A stretch of DNA of 64,000 bases from Limanda limanda. Its lineage: Eukaryota > Chordata > Actinopteri > Pleuronectiformes > Pleuronectidae. Where the stretch lies: the NCBI RefSeq assembly GCF_963576545.1, contig NC_083645.1:5853430-5917429 (forward strand), given 5' to 3'. Every line of letters begins with the position of its first letter. Position 1 is the stretch's first letter. The notes below the pieces were generated by a model. The model did not search any database. It worked only from the letters and a program-made list of their open reading frames with translations, and was not told where the DNA came from. Made by a program: the position numbers and the translations under genes. Positions 20,622 through 30,911 of this stretch are shown piece after piece.

Positions 20622-20703
20622 TGGCAGTGGTGGGATTTGAACCCACGCCTCCTAAGAGACTGGAGCCTTAATCCAGCGCCTTTGACCACTCGGCCACACT
20701 ATC
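20622..20703 (-). tRNA. tRNA-Leu-AAG: tRNA-Leu (AAG), G2A
   Basis: An A2-C71 mismatch only. A nearby AAAA in spacer B gives this gene a T4 run about 60 nt downstream, closer than in most units. Confidence 0.8.
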
Positions 20704-21027
20704 GTTCGGAACTAGTTTTTACCAAAACGAACCGGAGGCGTTCAGATGTATGTTCCACTTTGAAGACAATTGGACAATCAAATCGAAGACACATACGGAA
20801 GAACATTCAAAACTTCAAACACAAAGCCAGTGGGGGTATAAAGCAATTACTCAAGATCAAAAGACCACAAAACTACTAGCCAAGTTAACGGCTTCAACTG
20901 TTGAGTCTATTCTGTCAAATTTTCAATTTCAAAAGCCAAAGCAAGTCACTTTCAGCAGGAGGTGAGTTCATGTTCAGAAGGAAAGGGAAACATAACAGAT
21001 AACATGGGAGTGGATAAAGGCTTGTTT

Positions 21028-21099
21028 TAGCAGAGGATGGTTTCGATCCATCGACCTCTGGGTTATGGGCCCAGCACGCTTCCGCTGCGCCACTCTGCT
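21028..21099 (-). tRNA. tRNA-iMet-CAT: initiator tRNA-Met, intact
   Basis: Unchanged; CTTG flank mark. Confidence 0.96.
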
Positions 21100-21397
21100 C
21101 TTATACACTGAACCAGTTTCAGATGAACACAGTCTATGGTTTCTTGGGTTTGCTTATCAGTTAAATCAACTGGACTTGGAGTTAAAGATTGGCAAATGTG
21201 AAGCAATGTGCCTAAATGGGAAGGTGCACAGTGTTACCTTGTTTGAAAACGAGACTGGAGAGAAACTACCTCCTGCACGCTTCATTGGACATTGCTTATG
21301 CTACATAGCTTAGCTGGCTGTTGCAGTTTTGAATAACAAGAGATCCTATTATAGTACATCAGCTGCAAGTAGCCAATACATTCAACTGACAGTCTTT

Positions 21398-21479
21398 TGG
21401 CAGTGGTGGGATTTGAACCCACGCCTCCTTAGAGACTGGAGCCTTAATCCAGCACCTTTGACCACTCGGCCACACTACC
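21398..21479 (-). tRNA. tRNA-Leu-AAG: tRNA-Leu (AAG), CCTTAG variable arm
   Basis: Same body as 18066. Confidence 0.9.
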
Positions 21480-21803
21480 GTTAGGAACTAGTTCTTACTT
21501 AAACGAACCGGAGGCGTTCAGATGTATGTTCTACTTTGAAGACAATTGGACAATCGAATCGAAGACACATACGAAAGAACATTCAAAACTTCAAACACAT
21601 AGCCAGTGGGGGTATAAAGCAATTACTCAAGATCAAAAGACCACAAAACTATCAGCCAAGTTAAGGGCTTCAACTGTTGGGTCTATTCTGTCAAATTTTC
21701 AATTTCAAAAGCCAAAGCAAGTCACTTTCAGCAGGAGGTGAGTTCATGTTCAGAAGGAAAGGGAAACATAACAGATAACATGGGAGTGGATAAAGGATTG
21801 TTT

Positions 21804-21875
21804 TAGCAGAGGATGGTTTCGATCCATCGACCTCTGGGTTATGGGCCCAGCACGCTTCAGCTGCGCCACTCTGCT
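21804..21875 (-). tRNA. tRNA-iMet-CAT: initiator tRNA-Met, G18U
   Basis: Only G18 is changed, unlike the double G18A/G19U subtype. The duplicate at 41279 is intact, so this change is recent. Confidence 0.8.
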
Positions 21876-22173
21876 CTTATACACTGAACCAGTTTCAGAT
21901 GAACACAGTCTATGGTTTCTTGGGTTTGCTTATCAGTTAAATCAACTGGACTTGGAGGAAAAGATTGGCAAATGTGAAGCAATGTGCCTCAATGGGAAGG
22001 TGCACAGTGTTACCTTGTTTGAAAACGAGACTGGAGAGAAACTACCTCCTGCACGCTTCATTGGACATTCCTTATGCTACAGAGCTTAGCTGGCTGTGGC
22101 AGTTTTGAACAACAAGACATCTTCTTATAGTAGATCAGCTGCAAGTAGCCAATACATTCAACTGACAGTCTTT

Positions 22174-22255
22174 TGGCAGTGGTGGGATTTGAACCCACGC
22201 CTCCTAAGAGACTGGAGCCTTAATCCAGCGCCTTTGACCACTCGGCCACACTACC
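22174..22255 (-). tRNA. tRNA-Leu-AAG: tRNA-Leu (AAG), intact
   Basis: Unchanged body with the short 5' flank (ACTACTTTACC). Confidence 0.95.
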
Positions 22256-22673
22256 GTTAGGAACTACTTTACCAAAACGAACCGGAGGCGTTCAGATGTA
22301 TATTCCACTTTGATGACAATTAGACAATCAAATCGAAGACACATACGGAAGAACATTCAACACTTCAAACACATAGCCAGTGGGGGTATAAAGCAATTAC
22401 TCAAGATCAAAAGACCACAAAACTATCAGCCAAGTTAAGGGCTTCAACTCTTGGGTCTATTCTGTCACATTTTCAACTTCAAAAGCCAAAGCAAGTCACT
22501 TTCAGCAGGTGGTGAGTTCATGTTCAGAAGGAAAGGGAAACATAACAGACACACGTTTCATTGGACATTCCTTATGCTACAGAGCTTAGCTTCTTGGTAT
22601 AGTTTTGAACAACAAGAGATCTTCTTATAGTAGATCAGCAGCAAGTAGCCAATACATTCATCGGACAGTCTTT
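22256..22673. other. initiator-less spacer (418 bp)
   Basis: Deletion junction near 22548. Confidence 0.9.
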
Positions 22674-22755
22674 TGGCAGTGGTGGGATTTGAACCCACGC
22701 CTCCTGAGAGACTGGAGCCTAAATCCAGCGCCTTTGACCACTCGGCCACACTACC
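22674..22755 (-). tRNA. tRNA-Leu-TAG: tRNA-Leu (TAG), intact
   Basis: Same as 385-466. Confidence 0.92.
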
Positions 22756-23079
22756 GTTAGGAACTAGTTTTTACCAAAACGAACCAGAGGTGTTCAGATG
22801 TATATTCCACTTTGATGACAATTGGACAATCAAATCGAAGACACATACGGAAGAACATTCGAAACTTCAAACACATACCCTGCGGGGGTATAAAGCAATT
22901 ACTCAAGGTCAAAAGACCACTAAACTATCAGCCAAGTTAAGGGCTTTAACTCTTGGGTCTATTCTTTCACATTTTCAACTTCAAAAGCCAAAGCAAGTCA
23001 CTTTCAGCAGGTGGTGAGTTCATGTTCAGAAGGAAAGGGAAACATAACAGATAACATGGGAGTGGATAAAGGATTCCTT

Positions 23080-23151
23080 TAGCAGAGGATGGTTTCGATC
23101 CATCGACCTCTGGGTTATGGGCCCAGCACGCTTCCGCTGCGCCACTCTGCT
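23080..23151 (-). tRNA. tRNA-iMet-CAT: initiator tRNA-Met, intact
   Basis: Unchanged; duplicated at 42555. Confidence 0.96.
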
Positions 23152-23449
23152 CTTATACACTGAACCAGTTGCAGATGAACACAGTCTATGGTTTCTTGGG
23201 TTTGCTTATCAGTTAAATCAACTGGACTTGGAGGAAAATATTGGCAAATGTGAAGCAATGTTCCTCAATGGGAAGGTGCACAGTGTTACCTTGTTTGAAA
23301 ACGAGACTGGAGAGAAACTACCTCATGCACGCTTCATTGGACATTCCTTATGCTACATAGCTTAGCTGGCTGTTGCAGTTTTGAATTACAAGAGATCTTC
23401 TAATAGTAGATCAGCTGCAAGTAGCCAATACATTCAACTGACCGTCTTT

Positions 23450-23531
23450 TGGCAGTGGTGGGATTTGAACCCACGCCTCCTAAGAGACTGGAGCCTTAAT
23501 CCAGCACCTTTGACCACTCGGCCACACTACC
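23450..23531 (-). tRNA. tRNA-Leu-AAG: tRNA-Leu (AAG), G10-U wobble
   Basis: The sole change is gene nt 26 C to T in the D stem. Its 3' flank has ACCGTC for ACAGTC, shared with 42925. Confidence 0.92.
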
Positions 23532-23855
23532 GTTAGGAACTAGTTTTTACCAAAACGAACCGGAGGCGTTCAGATGTATGTTCCACTTTGAAGACAATTG
23601 GACAATCGAATCGAAGACACATACGAAAGAACATTCAAAACTTCAAACACATAGCCAGTGGGGGTATAAAGCAATTACTCAAGATCAAAAGACCACAAAA
23701 CTATCAGCCAAGTTAAGGGATTCAACTGTTGGGTCTATTCTGTCAAATTTTCAATTTCAAAAGCCAAAGCAAGTCACTTTCAGCAGTAGGTGAGTTTATG
23801 TTCAGAAGGAAAGGGAAACATAGCAGATAACATGAGAGTGGATAAAGGATTGTTT

Positions 23856-23927
23856 TAGTAGAGGATGGTTTCGATCCATCGACCTCTGGGTTATGGGCCC
23901 AGCACGCTTATGCTGCGCCACTCTGCT
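23856..23927 (-). tRNA. tRNA-iMet-CAT: initiator tRNA-Met, G18A/G19U with G70A
   Basis: Subtype member with a CATGAGAGTGG flank mark shared with 43331. Confidence 0.7.
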
Positions 23928-24225
23928 CTTATACACTGAACCAGTTTCAGATGAACACAGTCTATGGTTTCTTGGGTTTGCTTATCAGTTAAATCAACTG
24001 GACTTGGAGGAAAAGATTGGCAAATGTGAAGCAATGTGCCTCAATGGGAAGGTGCACAGTGTTACCTTGTTTGAAAACGAGACTGGAGAGAAACTACCTC
24101 CTGCACGAATCATTGGAAATTCCTTATGCTACAGAGCTTAGCTTCTTGTTATAGTTTTGAACTAAAAGATATCTTCTTATAGTAGATCAGCTGCAAGTAG
24201 CCTATACATTCAACTGACAGTCTTT

Positions 24226-24307
24226 TGGCAGTGGTGGGATTTGAACCCACGCCTCCTAAGAGACTGGAGCCTTAATCCAGCGCCTTTGACCACTCGGCCA
24301 CACTACC
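24226..24307 (-). tRNA. tRNA-Leu-AAG: tRNA-Leu (AAG), intact
   Basis: Unchanged body. Confidence 0.95.
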
Positions 24308-24631
24308 GTTAGGAACTAGTTTTTACCAAAACAAACCGGAGGCGTTCAGATGTATATTCCACTTTGATGACAATTGGACAATCAAATCGAAGACACATAC
24401 GGAAGAACATTGGAAACTTCAAACACATACCCTGCGGGGATATAAAGCAATTACTCAAGGTCAAAAGACCACAAAACTATCAGCCAAGTTAAGGGCTTCA
24501 AATCTTGGGTCTATTCTGTCACATTTTCAACTTCAAAAGCCAAAGCAAGTCACTTTCAGCAGGTGGTGAGTACATGTTCAGAAGGAAAGGGAAACATAAC
24601 AGATAACATGGGAGTGGATAAAGCATTCCTT

Positions 24632-24703
24632 TAGCAGAGGATGGTTTAGATCCATCGACCTCTGGGTTATGGGCCCAGCATGCTTCCGCTGCGCCACTCT
24701 GCT
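24632..24703 (-). tRNA. tRNA-iMet-CAT: initiator tRNA-Met, G24A subtype with G57U
   Basis: First of nine G24A copies. G24A leaves a C11-A24 mismatch in the D stem. This copy alone also changes G57 in the T loop and B box. Confidence 0.7.
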
Positions 24704-25001
24704 CTTATACACTGAACCAGTTTCAGATGAAGACAGTCTATGGTTTCTTGGGTTTGGTTATCAGTTACGTTAACTGGACATGGAGGAAAATATTGGCAAA
24801 TGTGAAGCAATGTTCCTCAATCGGAAGGTGCACAGTGTTACCTTGTTTGAAAACGAGACTGGAGAGAAACTACCTCCTGCATGCTTCATTGGACATTACT
24901 TATGCTACATAGCTTAGCTGGCTGTTGCAGTTTTGAATAACAAGAGATCTTCTTATAGTAGATCAGCTGCAAGTAGCCAATACATTCAACTGACAGTCTT
25001 T

Positions 25002-25083
25002 TGGCGGTGGTGGGATTTGAACCCACGCCTCCTAAGAGACTGGAGCCTTAATCCAGCACCTTTGACCACTCGGCCACACTACC
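25002..25083 (-). tRNA. tRNA-Leu-AAG: tRNA-Leu (AAG), U69C
   Basis: An A4-C69 acceptor mismatch (TGGCGGTGG on the plus strand) and the G10-U wobble. Confidence 0.8.
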
Positions 25084-25216
25084 GTTAGGAACTAGTTTTT
25101 ACCTAAACGAACCTGAGGCGTTCAGATGTATGTTCCACTTTGAAGACAATTGGACAATCGAATCGAAGACACATACGAAAGAACATTCAAAACTTCAAAC
25201 ACATAGCCAGTGGGGG

Positions 25217-25223
25217 TATAAAG
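25217..25223 (+). promoter_or_regulatory. plus-strand TATA-like box in spacer A
   Basis: TATAAAG preceded by five G residues matches the Pol II TATA consensus and recurs in nearly every spacer A, sometimes as GATATAAAG. It faces antisense to the tRNA genes. No supporting initiator element was established, so a chance match kept by homogenisation is as likely. Confidence 0.25.
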
Positions 25224-25310
25224 CAATTACTCAAGATCAAAAGACCACAAAACTATCAGCCAAGTTAAGGGCTTCAACTGTTGGGTCAATTCTGTCAAAT
25301 TTTCAATTTC

Positions 25311-25314
25311 AAAA
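25311..25314 (-). terminator. first T4 run after the initiator gene
   Basis: On the minus strand the first TTTT after the initiator at 25408 lies here, 93 nt past the gene end. Closer in there is only CTTTAT (25394-25399). Whether termination happens at the weak near site or at this run cannot be told from sequence. Confidence 0.4.
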
Positions 25315-25407
25315 GCCAAAGCAAGTCACTTTCAGCAGGAGGTGAGTTCATGTTCAGAAGGAAAGGGAAACATAACAGATAACATGGGAGTGGATAAAGG
25401 ATTGTTT

Positions 25408-25479
25408 TAGCAGAGGATGGTTTCGATCCATCGACCTCTGGGTTATGGGCCCAGCACGCTTCCGCTGCGCCACTCTGCT
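25408..25479 (-). tRNA. tRNA-iMet-CAT: initiator tRNA-Met, intact
   Basis: Unchanged. Its spacer B has GAGTTAAAG where most have GAGGAAAAG. Confidence 0.96.
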
Positions 25480-25777
25480 CTTATACACTGAACCAGTTTC
25501 AGATGAACACAGTCTATGGTTTCTTGGGTTTGCTTATCAGTTAAATCAACTGGACTTGGAGTTAAAGATTGGCAAATGTGAAGCAATGTGCCTCAATGGG
25601 AAGGTGCACAGTGTTACCTTGTTTGAAAACGAGACTGGAGAGAAACTACCTCCTGCACGCTTCATTGGACATTCCTTATGCTACAGAGCTTAGCTGGCTG
25701 TGGCAGTTTTGAACAACAAGAGATCTTCTTATAGTAGATCAGCTGCAAGTAGCCAATACATTCAACTGACAGTCTTT
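25480..25777. other. spacer B, between initiator and Leu genes (298 bp)
   Basis: Non-coding spacer that forms the 5' flank of the initiator gene and the 3' flank of the Leu gene. Next to the initiator start it carries a short TATAAG-like stretch on the minus strand. A frame open from the antisense of the initiator through most of this spacer (25445-25693) recurs in many units, but other units break it with stops, so I do not call it a gene. The minus-strand T4 run at 25626-25629 is the first good terminator after Leu. Confidence 0.85.
25626..25629 (-). terminator. first T4 run after the Leu gene
   Basis: The first minus-strand TTTT after the Leu gene at 25778 lies 148 nt past its end, inside GTTTTC. 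Some units have a nearer T4 where spacer B reads AACAAAATATC (for example near 20560). Confidence 0.4.
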
Positions 25778-25859
25778 TGGCAGTGGTGGGATTTGAACCC
25801 ACGCCTCCTAAGAGACTGGAGCCTTAATCCAGCGCCTTTGACCACTCGGCCACATTACC
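25778..25859 (-). tRNA. tRNA-Leu-AAG: tRNA-Leu (AAG), G5A
   Basis: An A5-C68 acceptor mismatch (ACATTACC on the plus strand). Shared with 45253. Confidence 0.82.
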
Positions 25860-26183
25860 GTTAGGAACTAGTTTTTACCAAAACGAACCGGAGGCGTTCA
25901 GATGTATGTTCCACTTTGAAGACAATTGGACAATCGAATCGAAGACACATACGAAAGAACATTCAAAACTTCAAACACATAGCCAGTGGGGGTATAAAGC
26001 AATTACTCAAGATCAAAAGACCACAAAACTATCAGCCAAGTTAAGGGATTCAACTGTTGGGTCTATTCTGTCAAATTTTCAATTTCAAAAGCCAAAGCAA
26101 GTCACTTTCAGCAGTAGGTGAGTTTATGTTCAGAAGGAAAGGGAAACATAGCAGATAACATGGGAGTGGATAAAGGATTGTTT
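25860..26183. other. spacer A, between Leu and initiator genes (324 bp)
   Basis: Non-coding spacer that forms the 5' flank of Leu and the 3' flank of the initiator. It contains a conserved plus-strand GGGGGTATAAAG stretch, a run rich in CAAAAG that gives minus-strand T4, and a plus-strand GGTGAGT near its right end. The same spacer separates every standard Leu/initiator pair and holds no further gene. Confidence 0.85.
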
Positions 26184-26255
26184 TAGTAGAGGATGGTTTC
26201 GATCCATCGACCTCTGGGTTATGGGCCCAGCACGCTTATGCTGCGCCACTCTGCT
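26184..26255 (-). tRNA. tRNA-iMet-CAT: initiator tRNA-Met, G18A/G19U with G70A
   Basis: Subtype member; third unit of the 2,328-bp block. Confidence 0.7.
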
Positions 26256-26553
26256 CTTATACACTGAACCAGTTTCAGATGAACACAGTCTATGGTTTCT
26301 TGGGTTTGCTTATCAGTTAAATCAACTGGACTTGGAGGAAAAGATTGGCAAATGTGAAGCAATGTGCCTCAATGGGAAGGTGCACAGTGTTACCTTGTTT
26401 GAAAACGAGACTGGAGAGAAACTACCTCCTGCACGAATCATTGGAAATTCCTTATGCTACAGAGCTTAGCTTCTTGTTATAGTTTTGAACAACAAGATAT
26501 CTTCTTATAGTAGATCAGCTGCAAGTAGCCTATACATTCAACTGACAGTCTTT

Positions 26554-26635
26554 TGGCAGTGGTGGGATTTGAACCCACGCCTCCTAAGAGACTGGAGCCT
26601 TAATCCAGCGCCTTTGACCACTCGGCCACACTACC
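26554..26635 (-). tRNA. tRNA-Leu-AAG: tRNA-Leu (AAG), intact
   Basis: Unchanged body. Confidence 0.95.
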
Positions 26636-26959
26636 GTTAGGAACTAGTTTTTACCAAAACAAACCGGAGGCGTTCAGATGTATATTCCACTTTGATGACA
26701 ATTGGACAATCAAATCGAAGACACATACGGAAGAACATTGGAAACTTCAAACACATACCCTGCGGGGATATAAAGCAATTACTCAAGGTCAAAAGACCAC
26801 AAAACTATCAGCCAAGTTAAGGGCTTCAAATCTTGGGTCTATTCTGTCACATTTTCAACTTCAAAAGCCAAAGCAAGTCACTTTCAGCAGGTGGTGAGTA
26901 CATGTTCAGAAGGAAAGGGAAACATAACAGATAACATGGGAGTGGATAAAGCATTCCTT

Positions 26960-27031
26960 TAGCAGAGGATGGTTTCGATCCATCGACCTCTGGGTTATGG
27001 GCCCAGCATGCTTCCGCTGCGCCACTCTGCT
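26960..27031 (-). tRNA. tRNA-iMet-CAT: initiator tRNA-Met, G24A
   Basis: G24A only. The 3' flank reads AAAGCATTCC, the usual partner of this subtype. Confidence 0.8.
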
Positions 27032-27329
27032 CTTATACACTGAACCAGTTTCAGATGAAGACAGTCTATGGTTTCTTGGGTTTGGTTATCAGTTACGTTA
27101 ACTGGACATGGAGGAAAATATTGGCAAATGTGAAGCAATGTTCCTCAATCGGAAGGTGCACAGTGTTACCTTGTTTGAAAACGAGACTGGAGAGAAACTA
27201 CCTCCTGCATGCTTCATTGGACATTACTTATGCTACATAGCTTAGCTGGCTGTTGCAGTTTTGAATAACAAGAGATCTTCTTATAGTAGATCAGCTGCAA
27301 GTAGCCAATACATTCAACTGACAGTCTTT

Positions 27330-27411
27330 TGGCGGTGGTGGGATTTGAACCCACGCCTCCTAAGAGACTGGAGACTTAATCCAGCACCTTTGACCACTCG
27401 GCCACACTACC
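27330..27411 (-). tRNA. tRNA-Leu-AAG: tRNA-Leu (AAG), U69C and G37U
   Basis: An A4-C69 mismatch as in 25002, and in this copy only the base after the anticodon, G37, is U. G37 is important for Leu tRNA reading-frame accuracy and identity, so this copy is suspect. Confidence 0.68.
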
Positions 27412-27735
27412 GTTAGGAACTAGTTTTTACCTAAACGAACCTGAGGCGTTCAGATGTATGTTCCACTTTGAAGACAATTGGACAATCGAATCGAAGACAC
27501 ATACGAAAGAACATTCAAAACTTCAAACACATAGCCAGTGGGGGTATAAAGCAATTACTCAAGATCAAAAGACCACAAAACTATCAGCCAAGTTAAGGGC
27601 TTCAACTGTTGGGTCTATTCTGTCAAATTTTCAATTTCAAAAGCCAAAGCAAGTCACTTTCAGCAGGAGGTGAGTTCATGTTCAGAAGGAAAGGGAAACA
27701 TAACAGATAACATGGGAGTGGATAAAGGATTGTTT

Positions 27736-27807
27736 TAGCAGAGGATGGTTTCGATCCATCGACCTCTGGGTTATGGGCCCAGCACGCTTCCGCTGCGCCA
27801 CTCTGCT
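27736..27807 (-). tRNA. tRNA-iMet-CAT: initiator tRNA-Met, intact
   Basis: Unchanged. Confidence 0.96.
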
Positions 27808-28105
27808 CTTATACACTGAACCTGTTTCAGATGAACACAGTCTATGGTTTCTTGGGTTTGCTTATCAGTTAAATCAACTGGACTTGGAGTTAAAGATTGG
27901 CAAATGTGAAGCAATGTGCCTCAATGGGAAGGTGCACAGTGTTACCTTGTTTGAAAACGAGACTGGAGAGAAACTACCTCCTGCACGCTTCATTGGACAT
28001 TCCTTATGCTACAGAGCTTAGCTGGCTGTGGCAGTTTTGAACAACAAGAGATCTTCTTATAGTAGATCAGCTGCAAGTAGCCAATACATTCAACTGACAG
28101 TCTTT

Positions 28106-28187
28106 TGGCAGTGGTGGGATTTGAACCCACGCCTCCTAAGAGACTGGAGCCTTAATCCAGCGCCTTTGACCACTCGGCCACACTACC
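28106..28187 (-). tRNA. tRNA-Leu-AAG: tRNA-Leu (AAG), intact
   Basis: Unchanged; the duplicate at 25778 carries G5A, so the two differ by one base. Confidence 0.95.
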
Positions 28188-28511
28188 GTTAGGAACTAGT
28201 TTTTACCAAAACGAACCGGAGGCGTTCAGATGTATGTTCCACTTTGAAGACAATTGGACAATCGAATCGAAGACACATACGAAAGAACATTCAAAACTTC
28301 AAACACATAGCCAGTGGGGGTATAAAGCAATTACTCAAGATCAAAAGACCACAAAACTATCAGCCAAGTTAAGGGATTCAACTGTTGGGTCTATTCTGTC
28401 AAATTTTCAATTTCAAAAGCCAAAGCAAGTCACTTTCAGCAGTAGGTGAGTTTATGTTCAGAAGGAAAGGGAAACATAGCAGATAACATGGGAGTGGATA
28501 AAGGATTGTTT

Positions 28512-28583
28512 TAGTAGAGGATGGTTTCGCTCCATCGACCTCTGGGTTATGGGCCCAGCACGCTTATGCTGCGCCACTCTGCT
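28512..28583 (-). tRNA. tRNA-iMet-CAT: initiator tRNA-Met, G18A/G19U, G70A and U55G
   Basis: A subtype member with an added T-loop change at the conserved position 55. Confidence 0.62.
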
Positions 28584-28881
28584 CTTATACACTGAACCAG
28601 TTTCAGATGAACACAGTCTATGGTTTCTTGGGTTTGCTTATCAGTTAAATCAACTGGACTTGGAGGAAAAGATTGGCAAATGTGAAGCAATGTGCCTCAA
28701 TGGGAAGGTGCACAGTGTTACCTTGTTTGAAAACGAGACTGGAGAGAAACTACCTCCTGCACGAATCATTGGAAATTCCTTATGCTACAGAGCTTAGCTT
28801 CTTGTTATAGTTTTGAACAACAAGATATCTTCTTATAGTAGATCAGCTGCAAGTAGCCTATACATTCAACTGACAGTCTTT

Positions 28882-28963
28882 TGGCAGTGGTGGGATTTGA
28901 ACCCACGCCTCCTAAGAGACTGGAGCCTTAATCCAGCGCCTTTGACCACTCGGCCACACTACC
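28882..28963 (-). tRNA. tRNA-Leu-AAG: tRNA-Leu (AAG), intact
   Basis: Unchanged body. Confidence 0.95.
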
Positions 28964-29287
28964 GTTAGGAACTAGTTTTTACCAAAACAAACCGGAGGCG
29001 TTCAGATGTATATTCCACTTTGATGACAATTGGACAATCAAATCGAAGACACATACGGAAGAACATTGGAAACTTCAAACACATACCCTGCGGGGATATA
29101 AAGCAATTACTCAAGGTCAAAAGACCACAAAACTATCAGCCAAGTTAAGGGCTTCAAATCTTGGGTCTATTCTGTCACATTTTCAATTTCAAAAGCCAAA
29201 GCAAGTCACTTTCAACAGGAGGTGAGTTCATGTTCAGAAGGAAAGGGAAACATAACAGATAACATGGGAGTGGATAAAGGATTGTTT

Positions 29288-29359
29288 TAGCAGAGGATGG
29301 TTTCGATCCATCGACCTCTGGGTTATGGGCCCAGCACGCTTCCGCTGCGCCACTCTGCT
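29288..29359 (-). tRNA. tRNA-iMet-CAT: initiator tRNA-Met, intact
   Basis: Unchanged. It takes the place where a G24A copy would be expected in the three-unit order. Confidence 0.96.
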
Positions 29360-29657
29360 CTTATACACTGAACCAGTTTCAGATGAACACAGTCTATGGT
29401 TTCTTGGGTTTGCTTATCAGTTAAATCAACTGGACTTGGAGGAAAAGATTGGCAAATGTGAAGCAATGTGCCTCAATGGGAAGGTGCACAGTGTTACCTT
29501 GTTTGAAAACGAGACTGGAGAGTAACTACCTCCTGCACGAATCATTGGAAATTCCTTGTGCTACAGAGCTTAGCTTCTTGTTATTGTTTTGAACAACAAG
29601 ATATCTTCTTATAGTAGATCAGCTGCAAGTAGCCAATACATTCAACTGACAGTCTTT

Positions 29658-29739
29658 TGGCAGTGGTGGGATTTGAACCCACGCCTCCTAAGAGACTGGA
29701 GCCTTAATCCAGCGCCTTTGACCACTCGGCCACACTACC
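29658..29739 (-). tRNA. tRNA-Leu-AAG: tRNA-Leu (AAG), intact
   Basis: Unchanged body. Confidence 0.95.
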
Positions 29740-30063
29740 GTTAGGAACTAGTTTTTACCAAAACGAACCGGAGGCGTTCAGATGTATGTTCCACTTTGAA
29801 GACAATTGGACAATCGAATCGAAGACACATACGAAAGAACATTCAAAACTTCAAACACATAGCCAGTGGGGGTATAAAGCAATTACTCAAGATCAAAAGA
29901 CCACAAAACTATCAGCCAAGTTAAGGGATTCAACTGTTGGGTCTATTCTGTCAAATTTTCAATTTCAAAAGCCAAAGCAAGTCACTTTCAGCAGTAGGTG
30001 AGTTTATGTTCAGAAGGAAAGGGAAACATAGCAGATAACATGGGAGTGGATAAAGGATTGTTT

Positions 30064-30135
30064 TAGTAGAGGATGGTTTCGATCCATCGACCTCTGGGTT
30101 ATGGGCCCAGCACGCTTATGCTGCGCCACTCTGCT
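30064..30135 (-). tRNA. tRNA-iMet-CAT: initiator tRNA-Met, G18A/G19U with G70A
   Basis: Subtype member, duplicated at 47211. Confidence 0.7.
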
Positions 30136-30433
30136 CTTATACACTGAACCAGTTTCAGATGAACACAGTCTATGGTTTCTTGGGTTTGCTTATCAGTTAA
30201 ATCAACTGGACTTGGAGGAAAAGATTGGCAAATGTGAAGCAATGTGCCTCAATGGGAAGGTGCACAGTGTTACCTTGTTTGAAAACGAGACTGGAGAGAA
30301 ACTACCTCCTGCACGAATCATTGGAAATTCCTTATGCTACAGAGCTTAGCTTCTTGTTATAGTTTTGAACAACAAGATATCTTCTTATAGTAGATCAGCT
30401 GCAAGTAGCCTATACATTCAACTGACAGTCTTT

Positions 30434-30515
30434 TGGCAGTGGTGGGATTTGAACCCACGCCTCCTAAGAGACTGGAGCCTTAATCCAGCGCCTTTGACCA
30501 CTCGGCCACACTACC
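30434..30515 (-). tRNA. tRNA-Leu-AAG: tRNA-Leu (AAG), intact
   Basis: Unchanged body. Confidence 0.95.
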
Positions 30516-30839
30516 GTTAGGAACTAGTTTTTACCAAAACAAACCGGAGGCGTTCAGATGTATATTCCACTTTGATGACAATTGGACAATCAAATCGAAG
30601 ACACATACGGAAGAACATTGGAAACTTCAAACACATACCCTGCGGGGATATAAAGCAATTACTCAAGGTCAAAAGACCACAAAACTATCAGCCAAGTTAA
30701 GGGCTTCAAATCTTGGGTCTATTCTGTCACATTTTCAACTTCAAAAGCCAAAGCAAGTCACTTTCAGCAGGTGGTGAGTACATGTTCAGAAGGAAAGGGA
30801 AACATAACAGATAACATGGGAGTGGATAAAGCATTCCTT

Positions 30840-30911
30840 TAGCAGAGGATGGTTTCGATCCATCGACCTCTGGGTTATGGGCCCAGCATGCTTCCGCTGC
30901 GCCACTCTGCT
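30840..30911 (-). tRNA. tRNA-iMet-CAT: initiator tRNA-Met, G24A
   Basis: G24A only. Its spacer B is of the GAGTTAAAG type rather than the one that accompanies other G24A copies, pointing to a crossover just past the gene. Confidence 0.8.

Larger units (their letters stand above)
25408..26183. repeat. reference 776-bp unit
   Basis: Representative complete unit: initiator tRNA 25408-25479, spacer B 25480-25777, tRNA-Leu 25778-25859, spacer A 25860-26183. The next initiator starts at 26184, exactly 776 bp after the first. Spacing of 776 bp recurs through most of the window (for example Leu starts 14186, 14962, 15738, 16514, 17290, 18066). Confidence 0.95.
18700..26950. repeat. 8.2-kb duplicated segment, copy 1
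   Basis: Matches about 38200-46430 at offset 19,475. Private marks shared at that offset include CATGAGAGTGG (23832 and 43307), GAACTAAAAGATATC (about 24160 and 43635) and GTTCTACTTTG (about 21529 and 41004). Edges are approximate. Confidence 0.85.
24632..26959. repeat. three-unit higher-order repeat, copy 1 (2,328 bp)
   Basis: Initiator order G24A, intact, G18A/G19U. The same order follows at 26960-29287. The copies are nearly identical. Confidence 0.85.
26960..29287. repeat. three-unit higher-order repeat, copy 2
   Basis: Second copy of 24632-26959. The large duplicate at 38-49 kb has one fewer of these blocks, which explains the offset change from 19,475 to 17,147. Confidence 0.8.

Noticed and set aside
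25720..25745. Inverted repeat GATCT...AGATC in spacer B as a terminator hairpin
   Set aside because: Only 5 bp, broken in the GATATC variants, and Pol III termination does not rely on such a hairpin.
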